From positions 186,001 to 250,000 of the forward strand of contig NZ_LZMD01000046.1 in NCBI RefSeq assembly GCF_001668575.1: DNA of 64,000 bases, read 5' to 3'. The position numbers and the translations under genes were made by a program. Within the stretch, counting starts at the first letter, position 1. Each line of letters starts with the position of its first letter. The notes beneath the pieces are model-generated. The model was not told where the DNA came from and ran no database searches. It saw only the letters and a program-made list of their open reading frames with translations. Below, piece after piece: positions 38,232 through 46,733 of the stretch. Source of the stretch: Mycobacterium sp. 1164985.4 (GTDB lineage Bacteria; Actinomycetota; Actinomycetes; Mycobacteriales; Mycobacteriaceae).

Positions 38232-38854
38232 TGGCCTGGCCGAGGTTTCGCGCCGTCGCCATCGCGGCCGCCCTGGTCGCGTGGAGTTCCGTCGCGCCGC
38301 GCGTGCGGTTCCACCCGGTGTGGAACGCCGCCCTGGGGGCCGTCCTCTACGCGCTCGTGCGTCCCCCGCTGGGGCTGCGACCTCCGGCCCTGTGGTCCGG
38401 CTTGCGCTACGGCCTCGCCGCTGCGGCTCCGATCGCGCTCGGAGTGGCCGTCGCGACGGCGATCCCGCCGGTACGACAGGGAATGGCCGCGCGTGACCTG
38501 CCCGACCATCCCCTGCGATGGATGGCGTGCGACATCCCGATCGGCACCGTCTGGCCCGAAGAGGTCGCCTACCGGGCGTTGTTGGGTCACGCCGCCGAGT
38601 CCGCGTTCCCGCCCGTCGGCGGACGGCTGCTGCAGTCGGTGGCGTTCGGCTTGTGGCACATCATGGACGCCCGCATCACCCGCAACCCGGTATTGGGCAC
38701 GGTCGTGTTCACCGGTGTCGCAGGATGGATGTTCGGGTGGCTGCACGCGCGGTCGGGCAGCGTGATCGCACCGATGTTGGCGCACCTGGCCGCCAACGAA
38801 GCCGCGGCATTGGCGGCCCTGACCGTTCAGCGGCGCATAGAGTCCCAAGCATGA
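38231..38854 (+). CDS. CPBP-family intramembrane protease homologue
   Basis: 207 residues, Rv0804-like. Multi-helix membrane protein with [11 protein letters not shown] (the EExxxR motif) and [11 protein letters not shown] (FxxxH) and a third His in [10 protein letters not shown], the three motifs of CAAX-protease/bacteriocin-processing (ABI) proteins. Joined to the upstream hydrolase by TGATG and to the downstream SDR by ATGA. Confidence 0.87.
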   Translation: MAWPRFRAVAIAAALVAWSSVAPRVRFHPVWNAALGAVLYALVRPPLGLRPPALWSGLRYGLAAAAPIALGVAVATAIPPVRQGMAARDLPDHPLRWMACDIPIGTVWPEEVAYRALLGHAAESAFPPVGGRLLQSVAFGLWHIMDARITRNPVLGTVVFTGVAGWMFGWLHARSGSVIAPMLAHLAANEAAALAALTVQRRIESQA

Positions 38855-39642
38855 GCACATCCGGACGCGCCCATTCGCGAACTTTCGTCGTGACCGGTGC
38901 GGCATCGGGCATCGGCATGGCCACCGTGCAGCGGTTGCTGGCCGAGGGCGGCACCGTGATCGGTGCGGACGTGGCCGAGCCGCACGAGAACCCCGGCGAC
39001 GGTTTCGAGTTCATCCGTACCGACGTCACCGACGAGGCCGCAGTGGGTTCGTTGTTCGCCGTCGTGGGTGGGCGCCTCGACGGTGTCGTACACGCTGCGG
39101 GGGTGGCGGGCGGCGGGCCGGTACACCTGCTCGACCGCGCCGAGTGGGACCGCGTCATCGGGGTCAACCTCACCGGGACGTTCCTGGTGGCCAAGGCCGC
39201 GCTGGCCAAGATGATCGAGCAGCCGCGGGTGGACGGTGAACGCGGGTCGATCGTCACCCTGGCCAGCATCGAGGGGCTGGAGGGCACGGCAGGAGGCAGC
39301 AGTTACAACGCGGCGAAGGGCGGCGTCGTGCTACTGACCAAGAACATCGCACTCGATTACGGTCCCAGCGGTATCCGGGCGAACGCCATCTGCCCCGGCT
39401 TCGTCGACACCCCGATGCTGCACAGCGTGATGGGTCTCGAGGGCATGGAAGGGCCGCTGCAGTCGATCACCGAGGAGCATGCGCTGCAGCGCCGCGGCAG
39501 GCCCGACGAGATCGCCTCGGTGGCAGCATTTCTCGTATCACCCGATGCGTCGTTCGTGACCGGCCAGGCGATCGCGGTCGACGGCGGCTACACCGCCGGA
39601 CGCGACCACGGCGTGGTGAAGCTGTTCGGCTTCCCTGACTGA
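38851..39642 (+). CDS. SDR-family oxidoreductase
   Basis: 263 residues; TGAASGIG at residues 15-22, [10 protein letters not shown] for the catalytic Ser, Tyr152/Lys156 in [15 protein letters not shown] after beta-2 indicates NAD preference. Final gene of the purL-hydrolase-CPBP-SDR chain, each overlapping the next by one to four bases. Substrate unknown. Confidence 0.9.
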   Translation: MSTSGRAHSRTFVVTGAASGIGMATVQRLLAEGGTVIGADVAEPHENPGDGFEFIRTDVTDEAAVGSLFAVVGGRLDGVVHAAGVAGGGPVHLLDRAEWDRVIGVNLTGTFLVAKAALAKMIEQPRVDGERGSIVTLASIEGLEGTAGGSSYNAAKGGVVLLTKNIALDYGPSGIRANAICPGFVDTPMLHSVMGLEGMEGPLQSITEEHALQRRGRPDEIASVAAFLVSPDASFVTGQAIAVDGGYTAGRDHGVVKLFGFPD

Positions 39643-39647
39643 GGTGC

Positions 39648-40883
39648 TCACGGGTTGATCGTGAGCTCGCCGATCTGGCGGCCCCACACGTACTCGATGA
39701 ACAGCGGCTGGCCGAATTCGAGGTGGTTGTACGGGGCGATGCTGGCGCCGGTGTCCATCACCAGATACGGCGCCGGATACAGGTCGCGGGTGATGTCCTG
39801 CCAGCACCCCGGTCGGCCCTCCGGCCCACCCGTCGCGTTGACCCGCGGCAGGTTGTCGGGGTAGATGTACGGATTGCCTGCGCCGGCCAGGATGCCGCCA
39901 CCGCCGGTCAGCGAGAATCCGTTGCCCCCCAGGGTTTTCGCGACTTTGGGCTGCACCTCGGCGTACTTGCGGATCGAGCAGAGGATCGCGGGGCTGTGGT
40001 AGTCGAGAAGTTCCGAGGTCGGCACCAGGTCGGCGGCGCCGCGCACGAGGTACGGTCCGGCGCGTTCGAAGGTATCGGCCGCCTCGTCGGCGAAGCCGAG
40101 CGCCGCGATCAGGGCGGCGTCGAGTTCGGCCTGGTGTTCGTTCAACGTGCGCGCCGACGTCACCGCGTCGCGCAAGCCGTCGAACAGGTCGCCAGAGGCC
40201 TCGGCGTACATCTCGGCGAGATCGGCCAACAGGCGGGTGTCGGTGCGAAGCGGCTGCATGCGCGGGTTGAGATCGTCGAGGATCCGGTTGCCGTTGATGA
40301 GCGACTCGCCGAAGGCGTCGCCACCCACGCCGTTGAGCGCCGCCGCCGTCGCCGCCAACGTCTGGTTCAACTTGATCGGGTCCACCTTCTCGGCGAGCGC
40401 GATCACCGTCTCGAACACGGTGTTGAACTCCGTCGTCACCGCCGATACCTCGATGACATCACCCGGCGAGATATGATGGGGGGAAGCGTCTTTGGGTGAC
40501 TCGAGCGAGATGTACTTGTTGCCGAACACCGTGGTGGCCCGAATCTCGGCCGTCACGTTCGCCGGAATGCGTTCCAGGTAGCGCGGATTGACGTCCAACG
40601 ACAGCTGCGCCCGCTGACCGTCGGTGGTGTCGACGTGGGTGATTGCGCCGACGCGCCCGATCTCGACGCCGTTGTAGGTCACCTTCGCTCCCCGCTCGAC
40701 GACGAGGCCTGCGCGAGGTGAAAGCAACAGCAGCTGCGTCTTACGGCTCAGGTCACCGCGGAACTGAAGGTAGAGAAGCGTCGCCGCCACCGTGGCGACG
40801 ACCAGCAGCACCGCACCGGCCACCTTGTACGGCGGCTTGTTGCGGTCGACAAACACTTTGAGACAGTAGATTATGGCCACCAC
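39648..40883 (-). CDS. Orphan Mce-family protein (MceA type)
   Basis: Up to 411 residues. One N-terminal membrane helix (VAGAVLLVVATVAATLLYLQF) and then the MlaD/MCE domain (LLSPRAGLVVERGAKVTYNGVEIGRVGAI). The C-terminal part matches MceA proteins of mce operons from memory, for example LPRVNATGGPEGRPGCWQDITRDLYPAPYLVMDTGASIAPYNH and the final VWGRQIGELTINP. There are no yrbE permease or mceB-F genes nearby. GTG 40883 overlaps the divergent gene; GTG 40856 is a possible later start. Likely an envelope lipid-binding protein. Confidence 0.88.
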   Translation of the reverse strand: MVAIIYCLKVFVDRNKPPYKVAGAVLLVVATVAATLLYLQFRGDLSRKTQLLLLSPRAGLVVERGAKVTYNGVEIGRVGAITHVDTTDGQRAQLSLDVNPRYLERIPANVTAEIRATTVFGNKYISLESPKDASPHHISPGDVIEVSAVTTEFNTVFETVIALAEKVDPIKLNQTLAATAAALNGVGGDAFGESLINGNRILDDLNPRMQPLRTDTRLLADLAEMYAEASGDLFDGLRDAVTSARTLNEHQAELDAALIAALGFADEAADTFERAGPYLVRGAADLVPTSELLDYHSPAILCSIRKYAEVQPKVAKTLGGNGFSLTGGGGILAGAGNPYIYPDNLPRVNATGGPEGRPGCWQDITRDLYPAPYLVMDTGASIAPYNHLEFGQPLFIEYVWGRQIGELTINP

Positions 40884-41313
40884 TCGAAGGGCCCGTACGG
40901 CCGATCCGGTGAAGACCCGTGCCGCGGTCGCGAAGCTGGTCGCATGGTTGCGCGACGAGTCTCAGGCTGAACCGTCACGCACCGAGGTCGCCGAAGCGGT
41001 GCGGTTGACCGCGCGCTCCCTCGCGGCGGTGGCGCCGGGCTCGAGCGTGGAGGTCCGTGTCCCGCCGTTCGTCGCTGTGCAGTGCATCGAGGGTCCGGCG
41101 CACCGCCGCGGTAACCCGCCCAACGTCGTGGAAACCGATCCGCGGACGTGGCTCTTATTGGCCACCGGCCTGACGACCATGACCGACGCCGCGGCGAGCG
41201 CAGCGCTGGTTCTGTCGGGCTCGCGCGCCGGCGAGATCGGCGACTGGCTGCCGCTCGTCGACCCGGGGCCGGCGCCGGTCATCGAAAGTACGGATAGTCC
41301 TGAACCCAGTTGA
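40873..41313 (+). CDS. Sterol carrier (SCP-2-like) family protein
   Basis: 146 residues, Rv0807 position. Matches the bacterial sterol-carrier family of about 130 residues seen before purF in mycobacteria: RAAVAKLVAWLRDES, VRVPPFVAVQCIEGPAHRRGNPPNVVETDPRTWLLLATG. Divergent from and overlapping an MceA-type gene by up to 11 bases, so the two may be regulated together. Its 3' end overlaps the pseudogene by 35 bases. Confidence 0.82.
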   Translation: MATTRRARTADPVKTRAAVAKLVAWLRDESQAEPSRTEVAEAVRLTARSLAAVAPGSSVEVRVPPFVAVQCIEGPAHRRGNPPNVVETDPRTWLLLATGLTTMTDAAASAALVLSGSRAGEIGDWLPLVDPGPAPVIESTDSPEPS

Positions 41314-42000
41314 AGCCACGGGTGCGCAGGGGGAAGACGTTCAGATCCATCCGCTGCAACGACATGACGACCGGCCTGCCGTCGAGGCGACCGTCGAGAC
41401 GCAGCTGGTCCTGGTTGAGCCGTTCGACGCTGAACGTGGCCGTCCCGGGCAGTTCGAGCTTGAGCGTCGTGTTGTCGAAAAGTGCTGGTGCCGAAACCAA
41501 CTCGCCGTCCATCCGCTGATACGTCAGTATCTCGGGCTCGTCGAAAACCACGCGCTGCCACCCTAGCTCGTCGGTGATCATCGGTGCCCGCGGCTTTTTG
41601 TCGAGCCGGAACTCGGTGACCGACCAGATGCCGTACGCATCGTGCTTGGCGCGTCCACCGCCGTAGGACTGCCAGCCATGCCAGCTCAACATCACGCAAC
41701 CGATCAGCACCCAGATTCCCAGCAGCGCCTGCACCTTCGCTGCGATCCGGTTGGCTCGTGGCGCATCGAACAACGACGGATATGTGACGGGCTCCACGCC
41801 CAGGAAGATTTCGTACGGGTAGGAACTGCCGACCTGAAGCCACAGCACCGAGGCGGGGCTGTGGTCACCGTACGGCTGTAGCAGGGCCGACAGCGACGGT
41901 GCCGGCATCTGCGTCGGGCCGCTTGGTCGCCACTGCCTGAGTCCACATGCACCACCGCGTCCACCCCGAACACGTGCCGGCCGACCCACTGTGCAATCGG
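41279..42000 (-). pseudogene. Decayed DoxX-like membrane protein gene
   Basis: Two reading frames carry parts of one protein. One frame (about 42000-41926) encodes IAQWVGRHVFGVDAVVHVDSGSGD. The next (from about 41914 to 41279) encodes QMPAPSLSALLQPYGDHSPASVLW then YEIFLG. After an apparent deletion it continues with the C-terminal domain GIWSVTEFRLDKKPRAP to RGFNWVQDYPYFR. The family as I know it has several membrane helices between these blocks; here they are missing and there is a frameshift at about 41914-41926. The N-terminus is also gone. Function is probably lost. Confidence 0.65.
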
Positions 42001-42249
42001 CGCGGAAGGCGATGCGAGTGCCCAGGTGCCACGGGCGCCGCTCAGCGTCGTCGGTGTGCTGGAGGCTCCCGCATCCGCCAACGGCCCCCTTGGTCGCGGT
42101 CACGGTCTGTCCACCCATCGTTGGCTCGGATGTTCGAGCCGCCACGATAGGGGTTGGGTCCAGGGCCGGAAAGCGAATAACCCGGCGACGTCGGCAGCAG
42201 CGTGTCCCACGACACGCTCCGCGGCTTCGTTTCCGGTCGCCGATACCCG

Positions 42250-42255
42250 TAGACT
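42250..42255 (+). promoter_or_regulatory. Possible -10 element of purF
   Basis: TAGACT, 38 bases before the GTG start; unlike the other pur genes this implies a ~30-base leader with GGAG at 42280-42283. Confidence 0.35.
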
Positions 42256-42293
42256 CGTGGCATCAGCCGTCCTCCCCCCGGAGCAGCCATATC

Positions 42294-43817
42294 GTGACCG
42301 GCGAACAGACCGATCCAGAACCCCGCGAAGAGTGTGGCGTATTCGGCGTCTGGGCGCCGGGTGAAGAAGTCGCCAAGCTCACCTACTACGGCTTGTACGC
42401 CCTGCAGCACCGCGGACAAGAAGCGGCGGGTATCGCTGTGGCCGACGGATCGCAGGTCCTGGTCTTCAAGGATCTGGGCCTGGTCAGCCAGGTGTTCGAC
42501 GAGCAGACACTGGCCGCGATGGAGGGCCACGTCGCGATCGGGCACTGCCGCTACTCCACCACCGGTTCGACAACCTGGGAGAACGCCCAGCCGGTGTTCC
42601 GCAACACCTCGGCCGGTACGGGCGTCGCGCTCGGGCACAACGGCAACCTCGTCAATGCGGCCGAACTGGCGGCCCGAGCGCGTGAGGCCGGACTGCTCGA
42701 CACCCGTGGGGCTCCCGCGGCGACCACCGACTCCGACATCCTCGGCGCGCTGTTGGCCCACGGTGCAGCCGATTCGACGCTCGAGCAGGCAGCGCTGGAA
42801 CTACTGCCCACCGTGCGCGGCGCGTTCTGCCTGACGTGGATGGACGAGAACACCCTGTACGCGGCCCGCGACCCGTACGGGGTGCGGCCGTTGGCGCTGG
42901 GGCGGTTGGACCGGGGCTGGGTCGTGGCGTCGGAGACCGCGGCGCTCGACATCGTCGGCGCCTCCTTCGTCCGCGACATCGAGCCCGGCGAGCTGCTCGC
43001 GATCGACGCGGACGGGGTGCGTTCCACCCGCTTCGCCAGCCCCGAGCCCAAAGGCTGCGTCTTCGAATACGTCTATCTCGCACGGCCGGACAGCACCCTG
43101 GCGGGCCGATCGGTACATGCGACGCGCGTCGACATCGGGCGGCGGCTGGCCAGGGAGATGCCGGTCGAGGCCGACCTCGTGATCGGCGTCCCGGAGTCGG
43201 GCACACCCGCCGCGGTGGGCTATGCGCAGGAGTCCGGAATTCCCTACGGCCAGGGCCTGATGAAGAACGCCTATGTCGGGCGCACGTTCATCCAGCCGTC
43301 GCAGACCATCCGCCAACTCGGCATCCGGCTCAAGCTCAACCCGCTCAAGGAAGTGATTCGCGGTAAGCGCCTGATCGTCGTCGACGACTCGATCGTGCGC
43401 GGCAATACCCAGCGCGCGCTGGTCCGGATGTTGCGGGAGGCCGGAGCGGTCGAGGTGCACGTCCGCATCGCATCCCCGCCCGTCAAGTGGCCGTGCTTCT
43501 ACGGCATCGACTTCGCCACACCGGCGGAGCTCATCGCCAACGCCGTCGACGACGAGGACGAGATGCTCGAGGCGGTGCGTCACGCCATCGGCGCCGACAC
43601 GCTCGGATACATCTCGAAGCAGGGCATGATCGCGGCCACCGAACAACCCGCGTCGCGCTTGTGCAGCGCGTGCTTCGACGGCAAGTACCCGATCGAGTTG
43701 CCAGGCGAATCGGCGTTGGGCAAGAACGTGATCGAGCACATGCTCTCGACCGCCGCCAAGAGCGGCATTCCGCTGCAGTCCGACAACGACAACGTCTCGG
43801 CGCTGCGCCGGCCCTGA
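42294..43817 (+). CDS. purF: Amidophosphoribosyltransferase
   Basis: 507 residues. First committed step: PRPP plus glutamine to phosphoribosylamine. The sequence after a 13-residue propeptide (VTGEQTDPEPREE) begins CGVFGVW, so Cys14 becomes the N-terminal nucleophile after cleavage, as in the Bacillus-type enzyme. NLVN, and the PRPP loop VVDDSIVRGNT are present. Late cysteines CSACFDGKYP with an earlier GCVFEY match the [4Fe-4S] cluster type. GTG start with GGAG ten bases upstream. Confidence 0.97.
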   Translation: MTGEQTDPEPREECGVFGVWAPGEEVAKLTYYGLYALQHRGQEAAGIAVADGSQVLVFKDLGLVSQVFDEQTLAAMEGHVAIGHCRYSTTGSTTWENAQPVFRNTSAGTGVALGHNGNLVNAAELAARAREAGLLDTRGAPAATTDSDILGALLAHGAADSTLEQAALELLPTVRGAFCLTWMDENTLYAARDPYGVRPLALGRLDRGWVVASETAALDIVGASFVRDIEPGELLAIDADGVRSTRFASPEPKGCVFEYVYLARPDSTLAGRSVHATRVDIGRRLAREMPVEADLVIGVPESGTPAAVGYAQESGIPYGQGLMKNAYVGRTFIQPSQTIRQLGIRLKLNPLKEVIRGKRLIVVDDSIVRGNTQRALVRMLREAGAVEVHVRIASPPVKWPCFYGIDFATPAELIANAVDDEDEMLEAVRHAIGADTLGYISKQGMIAATEQPASRLCSACFDGKYPIELPGESALGKNVIEHMLSTAAKSGIPLQSDNDNVSALRRP

Positions 43818-44774
43818 CTACCGCCCGACGTGCGCCCAGTGTGGGTCGGTCGGTAACGGACCCCGCTGCAACGCCCGCGCGACGGCGTCGCGGTAACCGG
43901 TGAGGCCGCCTGCCGGCGGGGCGATGACATCGTCGATGTCGTTGCCGGCCATCACTGCGTCGCATTCGAGCGACTCCACCAGCGGCCGCGCCAACCCCCC
44001 GGGCAGCGGTGTCACCAACCCGATCCACCAGCTCGCGATCGTCGGTGTGAGCCAAGGCAGTACGACCATGACGCGCCGTCGCCGCCCCGACACCTCGGCG
44101 TACACCTGCATGGCCTCGCCGTACTCCATCACGTCGGGGCCACCGATGTCCCAGGTGCGCGACGTCGGCACCGACGCCGTGGCGGCCTCCGCGAGATAGT
44201 GCAGAGCGTCGTCGATCGCGATCGGCTGGATTTTGTTGTGCACCCACTTCGGCGTGGTCATCGCCGGGAGGCGGTTGGTCAGGTGGCGGATCATCTCGAA
44301 CGACGCCGAACCCGCGCCGATCACGATTCCGGCCTGCAGGACCACGGTCTCGATGCCCGACCCGATCAGGATCTCGCCGACCTCAGTGCGCGATTGCAGG
44401 TGCGGGGAGAGGTCGACTCCCGAGGGGTGCAGCCCGCCCAGGTACACCACGCGCTTGACGCCCGCGTCGCGGGCGGCTTCGACGACGTTGCGGGCCGAGC
44501 GCGCCTCCTCTTCGACGAAGTTCGGGGAGGTGCCCATCGAGTGCACGAGGTAGTAGACGACATCGATGTCGGCGAACGCCTTACGCAGCGAGTCGGTGTC
44601 GCCGAGATCGCCGCGTGTCACCTCGACGCGGTCGCGCCAGGGCACGCCGTCGAGTTTGTCGGGGTTGCGGGCCAGCGCGCGCACGGCGTGACCCCGGTCG
44701 AGCAGTGCGGGCACCAGACGTCCGCCGATGTAGCCGGTCGCTCCCGTCACCAAGCAGCGAATATGGTCAGTCAC
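43818..44774 (-). CDS. NmrA/atypical SDR NAD(P)-binding protein
   Basis: 318 residues. N-terminal GATGYIGGRLVPALLDRGHAV is the atypical-SDR NAD(P) motif (GxxGxxG), followed by ARNPDKLDG. VVYLGGLHPSG and the absence of a standard YxxxK fit the NmrA-like/complex I assembly group. A GTG at 44774 is preferred; a TTG at 44807 would overlap the upstream cupin gene. Abuts the purF stop convergently. Function unknown. Confidence 0.8.
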   Translation of the reverse strand: MTDHIRCLVTGATGYIGGRLVPALLDRGHAVRALARNPDKLDGVPWRDRVEVTRGDLGDTDSLRKAFADIDVVYYLVHSMGTSPNFVEEEARSARNVVEAARDAGVKRVVYLGGLHPSGVDLSPHLQSRTEVGEILIGSGIETVVLQAGIVIGAGSASFEMIRHLTNRLPAMTTPKWVHNKIQPIAIDDALHYLAEAATASVPTSRTWDIGGPDVMEYGEAMQVYAEVSGRRRRVMVVLPWLTPTIASWWIGLVTPLPGGLARPLVESLECDAVMAGNDIDDVIAPPAGGLTGYRDAVARALQRGPLPTDPHWAHVGR

Positions 44775-44799
44775 CCCGCCGGGATCACCGGTTTCGGTG

Positions 44800-45243
44800 T
44801 CAGGCAAACCCGCAACCGGGATCGGGCATGTCCACCGACAGCGGAGTGCCCGCCGGTTTGATGAAGAGCACCCACATCACCAACGGCGTGGGCCCGAGGT
44901 TGCGGCCGATGTGCACGTTGCCCGGCCCGCTGGCCTCGGTGATGGGCGCCCCGGGCGGATAGACGCCGTCGGGCGCGCAACCGGCCGCGGCGTCGTGGGT
45001 CAGCGTGCCCTCGCGGATCAGCCCGTACACCCGGCCGTCGTGATAGTGCCAGCCGGTGCTGCCGCCGGGGGCGATGGTGATCTCGCGGGTGACGTAGTCG
45101 ACCCCGTCGACCGTCGACTCGGCAAGCGTCCTGGCCTCGACCCCAGACGACGGTGTCGCGGACGCGCTGGCCGATCCGAGCACCGCCAGCGCGAGCGCCG
45201 CGGACGCGCATATCGCCGTCGCGTCGCGGCGAACTGCTGTCAT
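44800..45243 (-). CDS. Exported cupin-domain protein
   Basis: 147 residues with a signal peptide (AICASAALALAVLGSASASATP) and one cupin barrel: TIAPGGSTGWHYHDGRVYGLIREG supplies the first metal motif (HYHD), and GNVHIGRNLG the second. Its start is divergent from purM across 107 bases. Exported small-molecule binding or stress role; not determined. Confidence 0.82.
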   Translation of the reverse strand: MTAVRRDATAICASAALALAVLGSASASATPSSGVEARTLAESTVDGVDYVTREITIAPGGSTGWHYHDGRVYGLIREGTLTHDAAAGCAPDGVYPPGAPITEASGPGNVHIGRNLGPTPLVMWVLFIKPAGTPLSVDMPDPGCGFA

Positions 45244-45336
45244 GAGCGGTCAGATTGTCACACTGCCGGGGCTCGCGCGACATCTCAGCTGGAGTGATAC
45301 CTTCCGAGGCGGTTACCGCGGCGCGGCGAACACCGG

Positions 45337-45342
45337 TAGCCT
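45337..45342 (+). promoter_or_regulatory. -10 element of purM (leaderless)
   Basis: TAGCCT eight bases before the ATG at 45351. Confidence 0.5.
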
Positions 45343-45350
45343 TTACCGCG

Positions 45351-46424
45351 ATGACCGAACGCGCCGAACCTGCCGGCATCTCCTACGCGTCGGCCGGGGT
45401 CGACATCGAAGCCGGTGACCGCGCCGTCGAACTCCTCAAACCGCTCGCCGAGAAGGCGACCAGGCCCGAGGTGCGCGGCGGCATCGGCGGATTTGCCGGA
45501 CTGTTCGCGCTGCGCGGCGGCTACCGGGAGCCGGTGCTCGCCTCCTCCACCGACGGAGTCGGCACCAAGCTGGCCGTGGCGCAGGCCATGGACAAACACG
45601 ACACGGTCGGGATCGACCTGGTCGCGATGGTGGTCGACGACCTCGTCGTCTGCGGCGCCGAACCGCTGTTCCTGCAGGACTACATCGCCGTCGGCCGCAC
45701 GGTCCCCGAACGGATCAGCGAGCTCGTGGCCGGCATCGCCAACGGATGCCTTCAGGCCGGTTGCGCGCTGCTCGGCGGTGAGACGGCCGAACATCCCGGT
45801 CTGATGGCTCCAGACCACTACGACATCTCGGCCACGGGCGTCGGCGTGGTGGAGGCCGACGACGTGCTCGGCCCGGATCGGGTCAAACCCGGCGACGTGC
45901 TGATCGCGATGGCCTCGACCGGTTTGCACTCCAACGGCTACTCGCTGGCGCGGAAGGTGTTGCTGGAGATCGACCGGATGAACCTGGCAGGCCACGTCGA
46001 GGAGTTCGGCCGCACGCTGGGCGAGGAGTTATTGGAGCCGACCCGCATCTATGCCAAGGATTGCTTGGCGCTGGCGGCCGAGACGCAGGTGCGGACGTTC
46101 TGCCACGTCACCGGCGGCGGGTTGGCCGGCAACCTCGAACGCGTGGTCCCGCACGGCCTGGTCGCCGAGATCGACCGCGGCACGTGGACTCCCGCGCCCG
46201 TGTTCGCGATGATCGGGCAGCGTGGCCGGGTCGAGCGCGCAGAGATGGAGCGGACCTTCAACATGGGTGTCGGCATGGTCGCGGTGGTCGCACCCGAGGA
46301 CACCGACCGCGCGTTGGCGATCCTGACCGCGCGCCACCTGAACTGCTGGACGCTGGGAACGGTCAAAAAGGGCGGTAAGGACGGCCCACGAGCCAGGCTC
46401 GTCGGGCAGCACCCGCGCTTCTAG
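45351..46424 (+). CDS. purM: Phosphoribosylformylglycinamidine cyclo-ligase (AIR synthetase)
   Basis: 357 residues. Closes FGAM to AIR with ATP. ISYASAGVDIEAGDRAVELLK, ASSTDGVGTKLAVA, GGETAEHPG and CHVTGGGLAGNLER are the conserved AIRS-family segments. About 1.5 kb after purF in the same direction but separated by two reverse genes, so separately promoted. Convergent with DUF3073 across three bases. Confidence 0.97.
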   Translation: MTERAEPAGISYASAGVDIEAGDRAVELLKPLAEKATRPEVRGGIGGFAGLFALRGGYREPVLASSTDGVGTKLAVAQAMDKHDTVGIDLVAMVVDDLVVCGAEPLFLQDYIAVGRTVPERISELVAGIANGCLQAGCALLGGETAEHPGLMAPDHYDISATGVGVVEADDVLGPDRVKPGDVLIAMASTGLHSNGYSLARKVLLEIDRMNLAGHVEEFGRTLGEELLEPTRIYAKDCLALAAETQVRTFCHVTGGGLAGNLERVVPHGLVAEIDRGTWTPAPVFAMIGQRGRVERAEMERTFNMGVGMVAVVAPEDTDRALAILTARHLNCWTLGTVKKGGKDGPRARLVGQHPRF

Positions 46425-46427
46425 AGG

Positions 46428-46607
46428 TCAGCGACGCCAGTCGTCCTCTTCGACCCAGTCGTCGGCCACCGCGTCGGTGCCCGCCAGGTCGTTATCGGAA
46501 GCGCCCGACAGCTCGCGCTGAAGCCGCTCGAAGTCGGTCTGCGGTGAGCTGTATTTGAGCTCACGAGCAACCTTGGTCTGCTTTGCCTTTGCCCGGCCGC
46601 GGCCCAT
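46428..46607 (-). CDS. DUF3073 small protein
   Basis: 59 residues, too small for many gene finders. Begins MGRGRAKAKQTKVARELKYS, the DUF3073 signature (Rv0810c-like, 60), with basic N-terminal and acidic C-terminal halves (DDWVEEDDW). A purine-rich site GAGGGGG precedes the ATG; GGGGG-T-CCCCC in the same place could form a short stem. Function unknown. Confidence 0.9.
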   Translation of the reverse strand: MGRGRAKAKQTKVARELKYSSPQTDFERLQRELSGASDNDLAGTDAVADDWVEEDDWRR

Positions 46608-46733
46608 GGGGGGACCCCCTCGCGCAATAACGGAGCGGCCCGATTAGCAGGCGGCTCCGATCTGATCTGTCTTTTATCGTCCTGCCAACACTTTACCGTG
46701 CCTGGCTGCGGTCTGCTGCCAGGCCCTCGGCGA

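Noticed and set aside
44774..44807. TTG 44807 as start of the NmrA-type gene
   Set aside because: It would overlap the cupin gene and add residues without family similarity; GTG 44774 starts just before the Rossmann strand.
46590..46620. GGGGG-T-CCCCC as an RBS-sequestering stem before DUF3073
   Set aside because: The loop would be too small for a stable hairpin without opening several pairs; a simple compositional cause is likely.
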